DNA of 64,000 nt from Microcaldota archaeon (GTDB taxonomy: Archaea > Micrarchaeota > Micrarchaeia > Micrarchaeales > CABMGC01): positions 22,032-86,031 of the forward strand of contig JAJZZD010000003.1 in NCBI GenBank assembly GCA_021797745.1, read 5' to 3'. A model generated the notes under the pieces. It was not told where the DNA came from. It saw nothing but the letters and a program-made list of their open reading frames with translations, and searched no databases. A program made the position numbers and the translations under genes. Positions 49,025-59,761 of the stretch are shown piece by piece; within the stretch, counting starts at the first letter, position 1, and every line of letters starts with the position of its first letter.

Positions 49025-49816
49025 TTATCTCTTATTTCTTTTTTTATTTTTTGCGCTGTGCTTTCTTTTTCCTTCGCGTACATGAACACGCTTGCGCTTG
49101 TTTCTGTCTTCTCTTTCTATTTTTTCGTACAGCTCCTCAGCTTCATGGTCGATCGCCACCTCTGCCTGCTTTGGCTTGCCGCCCTTTATCATTACGCTCA
49201 CCAAAATCAGGACAAGCCCAAGGAAAACGAATGCTGATGCTGCTATGCCGTTTGCCTCAAGCGAGCTGTATTCGTTCTGCACGCCTGAAACCGGCAGCGT
49301 CACGTAGCCGAGCTTTATGTCAACATTGGAGCTGGCGTTGTTTGCAAATATGGCATAATAGTAGCCTGCGCTCAGGAGCCCTGCAGCCGCATTCGTGTAA
49401 ATCGGGGTTTTAAGCTGGATTGAATTGGAAGATGTGCTGGAGTTGCGCGCTTTCGTCGAATTTGCACTGAGATAAGGAAATGATTCCCTAGACGCATTTG
49501 CAATTTCCAAAACGCCTGCGTTTTCAAGTTTTTCCGCATTTCCTATCAAAGTGTTTGGCGTGGAGTTCGTCAGGATCCCGAACGCCGTGGCGTTTGCAAC
49601 TACGAACCCAAGGTTGCCGCTAGCGTTGTACGCGATCTCCAGGCTTCCGCTGGCGTTCAGATACATCCTGTAGAATTGCAGCGAATCCGCATTTGCCTGC
49701 AAACGTACGTTCATTGAGCTGTACTTGATTCCACTCTCCTGAGGCGCAATAGTGCCTCCTAAAGCAATGCCGATGATTATGAGCAGAATCCCAATTGCAA
49801 ATACCTTTTTGTTCAT
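49025..49816 (-). CDS. Exported/membrane hypothetical protein
   Basis: N-terminal TM VFAIGILLIIIGIALGG, second TM, basic tail RNKRKRVHVREGKRKHSAKNKKRNKR. Confidence 0.6.
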   Translation of the reverse strand: MNKKVFAIGILLIIIGIALGGTIAPQESGIKYSSMNVRLQANADSLQFYRMYLNASGSLEIAYNASGNLGFVVANATAFGILTNSTPNTLIGNAEKLENAGVLEIANASRESFPYLSANSTKARNSSTSSNSIQLKTPIYTNAAAGLLSAGYYYAIFANNASSNVDIKLGYVTLPVSGVQNEYSSLEANGIAASAFVFLGLVLILVSVMIKGGKPKQAEVAIDHEAEELYEKIEREDRNKRKRVHVREGKRKHSAKNKKRNKR

Positions 49817-49827
49817 ACTTACTCCCA

Positions 49828-50283
49828 TTAACCTCTGTACCTGAATCCCAAAAATATGCCTGCAAGCCCAAGCGCGAAGCCAAGCCCGAATCCCATGCCA
49901 CCTGCTAGGCTGGCAAGCAGGCAAACTGAAGCTATCTTGGTCCATTTCCTTACGTGCGGTATCTCTGGCTTGTGCATGAATATGCTGCTTATTATGAGCA
50001 TTATGCCTGTTGCTATGCCTACATATGGCGTATAGATGCCGAGTATCGCGAACACGCCGAAAATGCCGCTTATCGAAGTGGAGGGGGCTTGTATATCGTA
50101 GCCCTGGCTTTGATAGTACTTAACCTGTGCTACAGCTGCGCTGTTCTGCGATGCTGATATGTCAAACAGTGCTAGAAGGAGTATTGCGAAAAGGAATGTA
50201 ACTATACCTGACGCAAGTTCGAAGGAGAACGCATACGTTGGTTTGTTCGGCATCGACCTCAGCCTATGCACAATTGAACGCAC
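49828..50283 (-). CDS. Multi-TM membrane protein
   Basis: 151 aa, about 4 hydrophobic segments. Confidence 0.6.
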   Translation of the reverse strand: MRSIVHRLRSMPNKPTYAFSFELASGIVTFLFAILLLALFDISASQNSAAVAQVKYYQSQGYDIQAPSTSISGIFGVFAILGIYTPYVGIATGIMLIISSIFMHKPEIPHVRKWTKIASVCLLASLAGGMGFGLGFALGLAGIFLGFRYRG

Positions 50284-50339
50284 TTAACATATAAAAATCA
50301 GTGTGCCGCACAAGCGTGCAAACCAATGAGATGCCTATT

Positions 50340-50400
50340 TGTAATGAAAAAGAAAAAGAAAGAAAAAGGAAAAAGGCCAAAAGCAAAACAGCTCTTGGCC
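50340..50400 (-). terminator. Intrinsic-type terminator
   Basis: Minus strand GGCCAAGAGC-TGTTTT-GCTTTTGGCC then CTTTTTCCTTTTTCTTTCTTTTTC, just after the 50411-50773 stop. Confidence 0.7.
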
Positions 50401-50410
50401 GCAAGTGAGG

Positions 50411-50773
50411 TTACTTGCTTATAAAAGCAAGCGCGCCTCCTGCAAGTCCCAGCAAAATTCCGACATACCCAAACGAGTAAATCCCGCCTCCTCCAAAGTA
50501 TGCCGCAGCTAGCGAGAATATTATTGCGAGTATGCCCCATAGCTGCTTATTCTGCGCAGATTTCAGCATGAATCCGGCAATAGCAACGAGCAAACCCAAA
50601 ATCGCTCCTATCATGAAGTAAAAACTGAATGCGCCAAGACCAAACCCGAAATACGTAGCCGAACTGAACGCCAAGTATGTCAGAATTCCCGATAAGAATA
50701 CCAACACTCCTCCTACAAGGGCAAGTATCCAAGCCCACTGTCCTAATCCAGACAAATTATTATTTCCAGCCAT
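50411..50773 (-). CDS. Multi-TM membrane protein
   Basis: 120 aa, about 4 hydrophobic segments. Confidence 0.65.
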   Translation of the reverse strand: MAGNNNLSGLGQWAWILALVGGVLVFLSGILTYLAFSSATYFGFGLGAFSFYFMIGAILGLLVAIAGFMLKSAQNKQLWGILAIIFSLAAAYFGGGGIYSFGYVGILLGLAGGALAFISK

Positions 50774-50884
50774 TCTATCACTGAAATAAATGAAATGTAT
50801 AGCTTTAAAAAGCTATGTTCGTGTTTGCCCGATAACGAAGTCTGCGCGTGACGCAGTCATGCACTGGCTTTTGCCGAACCCGCG

Positions 50885-52018
50885 CTAGCCTGACATTATG
50901 CGGCCGTACACGTCTTCTGCCGTGTCGCCCGAGAACTCGCTTATTGCCATGTCTCTCATTGCCAGCGACCTTTTCCCGTAATATTCATAATTTTTCAGTA
51001 TTTTGTTCACCAGCATGTGGAACCTTTGTTCCTTTTCTTCCAGGCAGTATTTTCTTATTTCCTTAGGCAGCATAGTTGTGTCGACTATTGCCACGGGCAC
51101 GCCAAGTGAAAGCGCCTCTGCCGTAGCAAGAGAGAGCCCTTCGCGCTGGCTTGGCATCAGCAGCGCCTTGGATGTAATGAGCTCATAGAAAAGCTCCTTT
51201 TCCGAAAGGTTTTGCTTGAACGTGACCTTGCGTTCCAGTCCCTCGTCATTGACAAGCTTTCTGAGCATCTCGAGCTCAGGCCCGGCGCCAACCACCACTA
51301 GCTTTGCGTCTATCTTTTTCATTGCGCGTATCGCTATTTCAGGCCTTTTGTGCCGTATAAGCCTGTTTATAACTATGAATTTGTCCTGTACCTTTGGCCT
51401 TTTCATCCTGTTCAGCCTCCTCATTTCGTCGGCGTCTACTGCTGCAGGCAGCACGGATATCCTGTCTGGCTTTATCTTGAACTCCTTTTCCAGCTGCTGC
51501 TTTGTAGTGCTGCAGTTCGCGATGTGATATTTTGGCAGCGACGCACCGGCGCGGGAAACAGAATAGCCTATAACGCTTCCCGGCGCGCCCATGTACTCAT
51601 TCCAGAAATGCCTGCTCCATACCTCGTGCCATGTGCACGCGAATCGTGCTTTAGACAATTTGCAATACATGTATATAGGAAAAAGGTGCAGGTAGGGCAT
51701 GTTGTCTGTATCTACTATATCAAATTTATAGCGCCTGAGGCCGTTGAAAACAAGGGTGGCAAACCTGAGGGAGAACATGATGCTCCTGCGCTTCCCTTTT
51801 TTGTACATCTTGTTTATCGCAGTGGCTTTGCCTATGCAGTGGTAATGCACGCCTTCATGCATGAACTCCATTCCGGGCATGCCCTCGCGGAACATAGTGA
51901 ACATGTGCATCTCGTTCTTCTTGTTCTTCGCAAGAGCCTTCATTATCACGTAACGCCTTTTCTCTATGCCCCCTTTCATCCACGGGTATGCGCTTTCGTA
52001 AGCGAATGCGATTTTCAA
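50885..52018 (-). CDS. Glycosyltransferase (GT4)
   Basis: KFIVINRLIRHKRPEIAIRAMKKIDAKLVVVGAGPELEMLRKLV...KALLMPSQREGLSLATAEALSLGVPVAIVD. Confidence 0.92.
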   Translation of the reverse strand: MKIAFAYESAYPWMKGGIEKRRYVIMKALAKNKKNEMHMFTMFREGMPGMEFMHEGVHYHCIGKATAINKMYKKGKRRSIMFSLRFATLVFNGLRRYKFDIVDTDNMPYLHLFPIYMYCKLSKARFACTWHEVWSRHFWNEYMGAPGSVIGYSVSRAGASLPKYHIANCSTTKQQLEKEFKIKPDRISVLPAAVDADEMRRLNRMKRPKVQDKFIVINRLIRHKRPEIAIRAMKKIDAKLVVVGAGPELEMLRKLVNDEGLERKVTFKQNLSEKELFYELITSKALLMPSQREGLSLATAEALSLGVPVAIVDTTMLPKEIRKYCLEEKEQRFHMLVNKILKNYEYYGKRSLAMRDMAISEFSGDTAEDVYGRIMSG

Positions 52019-52180
52019 TCAACCACTACATGCGTTTCTGCGTATGCAAGCGCAGCTGCAGCATTTATGATATTCCGAATAAATCTATTAATAACAAGCG
52101 GTGTTGCCGAGCGTTGCTGCTTCACTCAATTCAAATATGCTGCCGCGCAGCCAAACGCATGCGTTTTGCATTCCTGCCTG

Positions 52181-55100
52181 TCATGATGCTGACGCATTTG
52201 CTGACGCATTTGCCGATGTGTTGTAAATGATTTTGTATATCTTAGTGTCAGGATTTACGTAAACTAGCTGCAGCTTCGCAACGCTGCTGTTCCATGCGCA
52301 CTGGTAGTCGTTGCACATGAAAAGCAGTTTAACTACATTGCTTGCCGAGAGGCCAGGCGGGAACGCATAAGCTGCGGTTACGTTAAGCGCGGCGCCGTTG
52401 CTTACGTTGGAATACGCTATAAGAAGCGTGTAGTTTATCGTCTCATTTGCGTTCATCGTGGACTTTATCACCGAATAGTTGCCCGTATTTTCGTTGTAGA
52501 ACACTACATTTTTGATATACGACAGCTTTGTGCTCTGCCCCGGCTGCTCGACCTTCAGGGCAGCAGTTACGTTGCGCATAACGTTGCTCTTGTCTGTAAG
52601 AACTCCGGCGCTCACGTTCTCGCCGCTCGGATACGTGATGCTGAAAACGAACAGGTTGTGAGTCAGGTTTTTGTACTGGTTTAGCTGTGCAAATGTGATT
52701 GGCAGATAGTCGTAAACGTTGCTGGCGTTGAGACCAGACTCTGTGTATATGCCTTGTATCTCTTCTAGCCAGAATGACCTTGTTACAAGATAGTCGGGGC
52801 TGTGGCTTAAGTTGCCTGTCAGGAAACTGCCGTCGCTGCTTGAGTTGAATAGCCATGCTGCGAACGGGTCTGCTAATGCTCCAATCTGCGAGCCCACGCT
52901 GTCAGTTATGCTTGTCCTGTGTGCTATTGCCTCAACCACGCTTCCATCAGGCCACAGCGTCAGCACCACGCTGTTCTGCGCTGAGTTGTTCCTAAGCCAA
53001 GACATTGCGCTCAGAAACTGCGTGTTTATGCCATCTGCAGGCACAAGTCCGGGTATGTAGTCAAAGCTTACCACCAGCATTGTAAGCACGAGCATCAGCA
53101 CCAAAATGAGATATGCGTAATACAAAACGTTTTTATCCAATGACACAAGCTTGCTGACCAGATATGCAATGGCAAGAGAAGCCAAGGCTGCCACTACCAA
53201 TACTGCAGCATAGAGCAGCGCCACGTATGCGCCATAATACGATACGTCGCTTGCGAAATACGGATATGCCACGTTGAACACGTAGAAAAAGTTCATGAAT
53301 ATGAATATCGCACCAATGAATATTGCCTGCAGCCCGTGTTCCTGCTGTTTTGAGCGCATCTTATTCGCGATCCAGTAAACCAGATACGCCAGCGCCAGTG
53401 CAGCAAGGCTTGATACTATGCTGATTGCAGTCATAATTTCAAATACGCCTGTCTGGGTGATGTTTGGCGTGTTTGTGAAATAGCCTAACAATACATTTGC
53501 GTATATTATTGTAACAAACGCCAGAAGGAATATTGAGAACAGCGAAAACAGAACGAATGACCTGCTATCTTTTTTGATCTCGACCCTGTAAAACATGTAC
53601 GCAGCGAAAAGTGACATAGGTATGGATACCATGAGCGCGTTGTATCCTAGGGACATGTACTGCATTATCGAATTATAAAGTATGTTGAACAGGATTACGA
53701 ATATTCCAGTAAGCGCCAAAAAGCTCAGCGAAAGGCCATTTGGCTTGTGCTTCTTGACCAGCATAGCGAACCAGTATACAGTGAAAGCCGCGAATATTGA
53801 CAGAGGTATTGAAATCAGCGAGTTGAACCTTATCGCGTTTATCTGCAGGAATGACGTAACAGTGAAATAGGCTATCAGCGCAAGCACTCCTATGCTTACG
53901 TCGAAGGTGAAGCGCGCATTGCCCTGCATGAACCTATCGTTGCGCCTTTTAATAAATATCATTTCTTCTTTCAGGTGCCTTTTCAGCATTTCCATTTCTG
54001 TTTTGCCCGCAAGCTCTGCGCTGTCCTCTTCATCAATGTGCCTCTTGACCAGCTCTTCAGCTTCGGGAGATTCGGCGTACCCTAGCTTTTCCCTGACCTC
54101 TGCGAGAAGCTTCTGCAGTTTCTCCTTCTCATCAGCGTATTTCACGTTTTGTATCTCTATGTTGCTGTCATATACGTGCAGGAAAAGGTACAAGAACGAG
54201 GAGATAAACACTAGCGCCCAAAAGCCGTACTGCGAGCCTGGGATGTATGTGGATGCCAGTATGAAAAAGCCCATAGGTGTCAGGTAAAGCTGCTGCGCGA
54301 AGCTCGCATACAGGAACTGCGGGCTCGGGGGCTGGAGCTCCTGTATAGTGGCCGCGAAATTGCTGGTTATCACAAATCCGTTGCCTATAAATACCTTGTA
54401 GACAAACGAAGGCGCGGCTATGAATATTATAAGCGCAACCGCCAGCACGAACAGTATTGCAACTGCAAATCTCGCCACTGCCGAGCCCATAAATAACGGC
54501 AGCATGTGCTTTTTCTCTATCAGCAGCTTGGCGAGGATCCATGCCAATAGCATAAATGTGAGCAGCATTATAAAGAACGGGCCCATGAACGTCTGGATAA
54601 GTGTTATTCCCACTGCAAGCATTATATTCGCAAGCACGAACCATATTGACAATGCTATTAACACGTATATGCTACTGTCTATCCAGTCCTTTTTCTCTAA
54701 AGCGAAGGCAAAAGTCAGTACCAGTGCGAAGAGCACTACATATATTGCAGTTACGAACGAAGCGCCGTTCCATACTGCTGTGCCTGCAGACAGCGACAAC
54801 GCAGTAAGGGCAGTCATAAGCAGTTTTCTATTTCTTGACGCACTCTTGAATATCTCTATGGTGAATATGAGTGCGAGTATGGCAAATATAGTTATGAACG
54901 TGTCGCCTCTGTACACAAGCGCGCTGGTGCGCGCCGCATCGCCCATGTTCACTGCTACAAATGCCATCACAAGAAGCCCGAAAAGCTTGTCCTTGCTCAG
55001 ATACCTTGACAGGAAATACGCGCCGATGGCGTCGAACACTCCGAAAGCCACTGCTATCAGGCGCATTATGGTGTAGTAGCTGATTCCGAAATACTGCAGA

Positions 55101-55426
55101 ATCGCGTAAGGTATGATCGATATCCAGTACAGTCCGAGCGGCTCCTGGTCTATTTTTGCGTGCACCGGAAATCCCGACAGCGTATTGTACTTCGGAGTTG
55201 TGAAATTGTTGTTTATTATCTCGCCCACTACTGAATAGTGGTAAAAACCGTCCGGCTCGTAGAATCCCTGGTATTTAAGCATCGGCAGCCTGAAATAAAT
55301 GTTGAATATGGTTATTGACACTGCCAGGACCAGGAACGCCAGAAGCCAGAAAGAGATCCTGCCTGTCTTTCCGTGCATGTGTTCAGTAACTTGTTTTACC
55401 TCGGAAGAAACATTGTCTTGCATCAA
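52181..55426 (-). CDS. STT3/AglB-like oligosaccharyltransferase
   Basis: 1081 aa, about 12+ TM; YEPDGFYHYSVVGEIINN; SAMSWLRNNSAQNSVVLTLWPDGSVVEAIAHRTSITDSVG in the WWDYG-domain position. Confidence 0.82.
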   Translation of the reverse strand: MMQDNVSSEVKQVTEHMHGKTGRISFWLLAFLVLAVSITIFNIYFRLPMLKYQGFYEPDGFYHYSVVGEIINNNFTTPKYNTLSGFPVHAKIDQEPLGLYWISIIPYAILQYFGISYYTIMRLIAVAFGVFDAIGAYFLSRYLSKDKLFGLLVMAFVAVNMGDAARTSALVYRGDTFITIFAILALIFTIEIFKSASRNRKLLMTALTALSLSAGTAVWNGASFVTAIYVVLFALVLTFAFALEKKDWIDSSIYVLIALSIWFVLANIMLAVGITLIQTFMGPFFIMLLTFMLLAWILAKLLIEKKHMLPLFMGSAVARFAVAILFVLAVALIIFIAAPSFVYKVFIGNGFVITSNFAATIQELQPPSPQFLYASFAQQLYLTPMGFFILASTYIPGSQYGFWALVFISSFLYLFLHVYDSNIEIQNVKYADEKEKLQKLLAEVREKLGYAESPEAEELVKRHIDEEDSAELAGKTEMEMLKRHLKEEMIFIKRRNDRFMQGNARFTFDVSIGVLALIAYFTVTSFLQINAIRFNSLISIPLSIFAAFTVYWFAMLVKKHKPNGLSLSFLALTGIFVILFNILYNSIMQYMSLGYNALMVSIPMSLFAAYMFYRVEIKKDSRSFVLFSLFSIFLLAFVTIIYANVLLGYFTNTPNITQTGVFEIMTAISIVSSLAALALAYLVYWIANKMRSKQQEHGLQAIFIGAIFIFMNFFYVFNVAYPYFASDVSYYGAYVALLYAAVLVVAALASLAIAYLVSKLVSLDKNVLYYAYLILVLMLVLTMLVVSFDYIPGLVPADGINTQFLSAMSWLRNNSAQNSVVLTLWPDGSVVEAIAHRTSITDSVGSQIGALADPFAAWLFNSSSDGSFLTGNLSHSPDYLVTRSFWLEEIQGIYTESGLNASNVYDYLPITFAQLNQYKNLTHNLFVFSITYPSGENVSAGVLTDKSNVMRNVTAALKVEQPGQSTKLSYIKNVVFYNENTGNYSVIKSTMNANETINYTLLIAYSNVSNGAALNVTAAYAFPPGLSASNVVKLLFMCNDYQCAWNSSVAKLQLVYVNPDTKIYKIIYNTSANASANASAS

Positions 55427-55583
55427 AACTTACCTGCATGCATATGTGTATACAATCTGACAGCAATCCGACAGACTTAACGGGAAAAAATCAAAGTCAA
55501 AGTTAACAATGAATTATGAATTAAGCAAATAGTAATTTATATGTTGCAGTAAGCAGTGCGGTGCAGGTGCTTGACGTTTGTAT

Positions 55584-56030
55584 TCAGTCATTCGCCAAAC
55601 ACAAAAACCTATCGCAGCACGTATTTATCGGGTATGTTATCACATGTGTTATCAGGTATGTGAGGATGCAGGCATGGACATGCATCGCGGCATTTTTTAT
55701 GCTTGCGAACCTGTTTTTTTGAAATACCTGCAGCTCTTTTAATCTCAAAAAAATTCTTTCAATTGCCCATCTTTTCCCATAATCGTTGTCCTTAGACACT
55801 TCTGATTTGAAATGACCTCTACTGCTCGTTGAAATTACCTGTGCTGCATTGCTGTTTCTTAATTCCATTTTTATGTCTGTAGAATCATACGCAGAATCGG
55901 CAATGTATTTTGCCATATGCTGCAAAACAAATTTTTCTTTTATATTTGCAAACAATTCTGTGAATAATTTCTTATCATGTATGTTCGCCGGTTCTACAGG
56001 AAAACATAGTGGCACTTCTCCTGTTGTCAT
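55584..56030 (-). pseudogene. DDE (IS4/IS5-like) transposase C-terminal remnant
   Basis: IADSAYDSTDIKMELRN...GKRWAIERIFLRLKELQVFQKNRF; N-terminal catalytic region missing. Confidence 0.7.
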
Positions 56031-56337
56031 GCGGAGCTAAAACTTTCTGGTGCATCAGCCATGGGCGCAGGCCTGCGTACAGCGCATATAATAATCTAAT
56101 ATACTATATCATAGTCATAGGCATCTCTGGCATATCAGGTACGTGAAGTAGTTGGTGTAACCTGTAATTGGCTTAAAGCGTACATAAGCAACAGACTTTG
56201 CCACGCATGCGATTGCCGGAACAGCGGTTATGTACAGTTTTTCCCTGTACTTGCACGTGTGACGAAGAATTCGCACCAAGCAGAAGCCTAATACAACACG
56301 TGACGATGCAAAATATACATTATGCCAGAAAAAGAGA

Positions 56338-56349
56338 TATATTTAAATA
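56338..56349 (+). promoter_or_regulatory. TATA-box-like promoter of S-layer gene
   Basis: TATATTTAAATA about 36 bp upstream of ATG 56385. Confidence 0.6.
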
Positions 56350-56384
56350 CTTTACTTTTTATGTTATCTCAACAAAGTGGTAGA

Positions 56385-59357
56385 ATGAATAGACTGAATG
56401 TAAAAAGAATAGCAGTACTGGCGAGTGCACTCATTATGGGTGCCGCAGTCGCAGGGTCGGTATCGTTTCAAGGCGTACCGATAATAAACAATGCGGGAAC
56501 ACCGGTAGTGCAGATAGTAGTTGGATCAGGTGCTAAACCAAGCGATGCATTAGTTGCAGGCAACATTGCCGCAGTTATAGGAAACTTGGCATACACGTCA
56601 CAGCCTGTTACAGCAGTAGTAAACGGAAAGGGCGGCGTGTCATGCACAGTGACTACACCTACGTGCACTGTCTCAAACGCTCAGGTTTACCTTAGCGAAA
56701 AAGGATCAAGCTCTGTAAAAGGAGGCTACGGCTTCACTGCATTGATAGGCTCAGTGCTAAACGGAGCCATACAGCAAGGCGCACCTCTGTCAACAAAACA
56801 GTTGCAGAGCACAAGCTCGTATGCATATTACGACAACCCGGCAGTAACCTCTGCAATAGTTGGACAGATACCTACAAACAGCCCGTTCGCACAGTCGAGC
56901 GGATATTCGATGTCTTTGGCAGTATCGTCAGGTTCCAACGGAGGCGGAGCTACATTCTCTAGTTTAAACAAAGGTAACTATGATAACCTGCTTTTGGTGT
57001 CAAACGCATACCTGCCGAGCTTGCTAAGCAACTCAGGCGCAAACGGAGAATCAGAATTCCTATGGCTGGCCGGATTCCCGGTATACGACCAGGCGACATC
57101 GCCTTCAGTGCAAAGCTTCGCACTGCTTGACGCAGGGGGCGCATACCAGATAACATTCTCAAAGCCGATACACGAGCCTTATTACACTGATTCGGCATTG
57201 GGCGGAAACGCACCAGGCACCAACTCGATAAACAACGCACAGTTCACAATACTTGGACAGCCGTACTCAATAGTGAACTACAAATTGTCATCGACAACGG
57301 CTTCGTCAACTAGTGCAATATCCGGAACTGGCTCTATACTTCAGCTAGCGCAGTCGCTTACCAACGTAACTACAGTATACGTTGGACAAAACATAACCTC
57401 CGGAAACTTCACTGTGCAGCTTCAGGACCTTGGCCACACAAGCGGGTCAAACGCGCCTGCAATATTGAACGTGTACTACAACGGAAAGCTGACAAACAAC
57501 ACGTCAGTATTGGCTCCTAACCTGACAACGTTCAACGTTTCAGGACAGAAGCTGGTTGTAGACGTAAAGCAGACAGCTGCAGGTTTGTACGCGAACGCAA
57601 AATGGGCAAAGCTTCAGCTTTACTCGAATGTGTTCAACGTAACAAGCGGTTCTGAGTACAACAAGACATACAACCCTGGATGGAATGCATACCTGCTGTG
57701 GACTAACTCATCAGGAAATGGCCACCCTACAGACTTGTACAGCATAATCTTGCTGAACACAAGCCCTGTAAGCCAGCTATTGCCAGGACAGAGCTTCCAG
57801 TTCATACAGAAGCCTAAGGCATATAAGCTGACCTTCATAGGAGACACTATAGGAACCAACTTCGACACGGTCGACGTAACAACGAATTACGCATCAAGCG
57901 TGAACTATGCGAACAGCGGTCAGAACAGTACAGCACTGACGGACAACATAACTGAACCTTCGCAGGAGTTGACTGTTTCGAGCCAGATACCTAATGCATT
58001 CAGTGACTTCGGAGGGGTTACCGCGAGCAGTGTAACATACCTGTTGACGCCTATGCAGCTCAACACGTCCCCGAATGTAAACAAGGGTATTGCAGTAGGT
58101 GCGCCGGCAAACATCGTTCTTTCTGATGTAGGAACACTAGCAGCTAACGCCATAGACAAAAACTACTTTGCAGGAAATGGACAGCTACAGCTTAAGGTAC
58201 TAGGTTACACATCGAAAGCCAACGCGGCAGGAGGGAACACGCCAGTGACTTTGGCCACAGGAACCTTCAACGCAATCGGTTCCAACATACTGTCAACTGC
58301 TAACGTGTTCAACGTAACGCAGATAGACCTTACTGGTGCTGCATTGCCAGGGCTTGAGGTAACAGTGTACAACTCGCTCGTTGGGGATGTCGCTGGGAAT
58401 GTAGTGGCTAACTTGGCACCTGCAACTGCACCGGTAATTCTGTATAGCACACCAAACCAGAATTACTACTCGACAGTTCAGCAAAGCTATGTATCGTACA
58501 ACCAGCAGAATGGCCAGTCTAACTCCATATTCAGCATTGACACAACATCAGGAGCTGTAGGAACTACGCAGAACGCGTTCTTCCAGGGCAACCTGACAGA
58601 GTTCCCTGTCGCCACGTCTACTTCGCACTCTGATGCGTTCGAGTTCGATGTGGTAAACACTACAGGAGGCTACACAGTGTCAAACCTGTATGAGCTGAAC
58701 TACTCGACTAGTGGGCAGCACCAGAACGTGACTTACCTGCCTTCAGGACTTACGAGCACAGCTTCGTTCAGCGTGCCTGTGGGCTTCATATCGGAGCGTG
58801 GAAGCAAGGTTGCAAACATACAGCCTCACGAGCTGACCTTCGACATGGCAAAAGCTGTTGACACACTGCAGTTCGCTGTAAGCGCAGAGGCATCAAACGT
58901 TTCGACATCTGCTGCGACATACGGACCTTACAAGGTAGGGCAGAATACCAACATTGCGAACGTTTCGATAGCAAGCGTGAACGCGTCGTGCACTGGAGGT
59001 TCGGCCTCGTCAAGTAGCTGCACTGTATCAGGGCTAAGCAACCTGTCGGCAACGCCTAGCGTGGCAAGCGCAATAACGCCTGTGGTGCTAAACACTGCAA
59101 CAACGCCATTGGTAGTTCTTGACAGCGCTGCGGACCAGGCTTCGACATTGATAGTCGTTGGAAGCAAGTACGTGAACAGCGTAGCTGGACAGATATTCGC
59201 GCAGCAGACAGCGTTGAACCAAAGCTTCGGGCCTAGCTCTGTAATCGCGCAGGCATACGGGACAAACCGCATACTTGTAGCGGGATACTATGCTAACCAG
59301 ACAGTGACCGCAGGCAACGAGTTCATAAACGCATTGCTGAGCGCAGCCGGACAGTGA
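56385..59357 (+). CDS. S-layer protein
   Basis: Signal peptide KRIAVLASALIMGAAVAGSVSF; S-layer-type VVQIVVGSGAKPSDALVAGNIAAVIGNLAY and C-terminal LVVLDSAADQASTLIVVGSKYVNSVAGQ...ILVAGYYANQTVTAGNEFINAL. Confidence 0.88.
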   Translation: MNRLNVKRIAVLASALIMGAAVAGSVSFQGVPIINNAGTPVVQIVVGSGAKPSDALVAGNIAAVIGNLAYTSQPVTAVVNGKGGVSCTVTTPTCTVSNAQVYLSEKGSSSVKGGYGFTALIGSVLNGAIQQGAPLSTKQLQSTSSYAYYDNPAVTSAIVGQIPTNSPFAQSSGYSMSLAVSSGSNGGGATFSSLNKGNYDNLLLVSNAYLPSLLSNSGANGESEFLWLAGFPVYDQATSPSVQSFALLDAGGAYQITFSKPIHEPYYTDSALGGNAPGTNSINNAQFTILGQPYSIVNYKLSSTTASSTSAISGTGSILQLAQSLTNVTTVYVGQNITSGNFTVQLQDLGHTSGSNAPAILNVYYNGKLTNNTSVLAPNLTTFNVSGQKLVVDVKQTAAGLYANAKWAKLQLYSNVFNVTSGSEYNKTYNPGWNAYLLWTNSSGNGHPTDLYSIILLNTSPVSQLLPGQSFQFIQKPKAYKLTFIGDTIGTNFDTVDVTTNYASSVNYANSGQNSTALTDNITEPSQELTVSSQIPNAFSDFGGVTASSVTYLLTPMQLNTSPNVNKGIAVGAPANIVLSDVGTLAANAIDKNYFAGNGQLQLKVLGYTSKANAAGGNTPVTLATGTFNAIGSNILSTANVFNVTQIDLTGAALPGLEVTVYNSLVGDVAGNVVANLAPATAPVILYSTPNQNYYSTVQQSYVSYNQQNGQSNSIFSIDTTSGAVGTTQNAFFQGNLTEFPVATSTSHSDAFEFDVVNTTGGYTVSNLYELNYSTSGQHQNVTYLPSGLTSTASFSVPVGFISERGSKVANIQPHELTFDMAKAVDTLQFAVSAEASNVSTSAATYGPYKVGQNTNIANVSIASVNASCTGGSASSSSCTVSGLSNLSATPSVASAITPVVLNTATTPLVVLDSAADQASTLIVVGSKYVNSVAGQIFAQQTALNQSFGPSSVIAQAYGTNRILVAGYYANQTVTAGNEFINALLSAAGQ

Positions 59358-59383
59358 GTACATACTAGCAACTAGACAGTTTT

Positions 59384-59412
59384 GAAGCCCGAAAGGGCTT
59401 CTATTTTTTTTA
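59384..59412 (+). terminator. Intrinsic-type terminator of S-layer gene
   Basis: GAAGCCC-GAAA-GGGCTTC (perfect 7-bp stem, GNRA loop) then TATTTTTTTTATTTTT. Confidence 0.85.
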
Positions 59413-59761
59413 TTTTTCTTTCTGTTTTTTTCTCTTCCTTTTTCTTTTCAAAACTTCAGCACAAGCCTCAATTTCACTGCATTCCTCGCGTTCCGAATAT
59501 TCCTGGTTTTTCAAGAATTTTCCAAGACTTTTTGCTTTGAAAAAAATATATGCTTTAACTTATTTCCTTCCGTAAAAGCCCAATAAACTGCACAGAAAGC
59601 AAAATGCAACGGACAATGAGCCGCTGCCGCGGCCATATGCCACGCGTATATTCTGTCACCGATGTCTGCTGCTGACAACTGTTGCGTTTGACGTTTTGCT
59701 GTCTGCGGGAAAACTGATTAAAAGCTTTAAAAACTTTGCAGTTTAATTCAAATCTGGTTTA

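Noticed and set aside
49051-49413. Long ORFs antisense to recognised genes (e.g. 49051-49413, 54420-55076, 53892-54287, 17274-17606)
   Set aside because: They lie opposite strongly supported coding genes and have shadow-ORF composition.
55427-56040. Intact insertion sequence around the transposase fragment
   Set aside because: The N-terminal catalytic part is missing and no terminal inverted repeats were seen.
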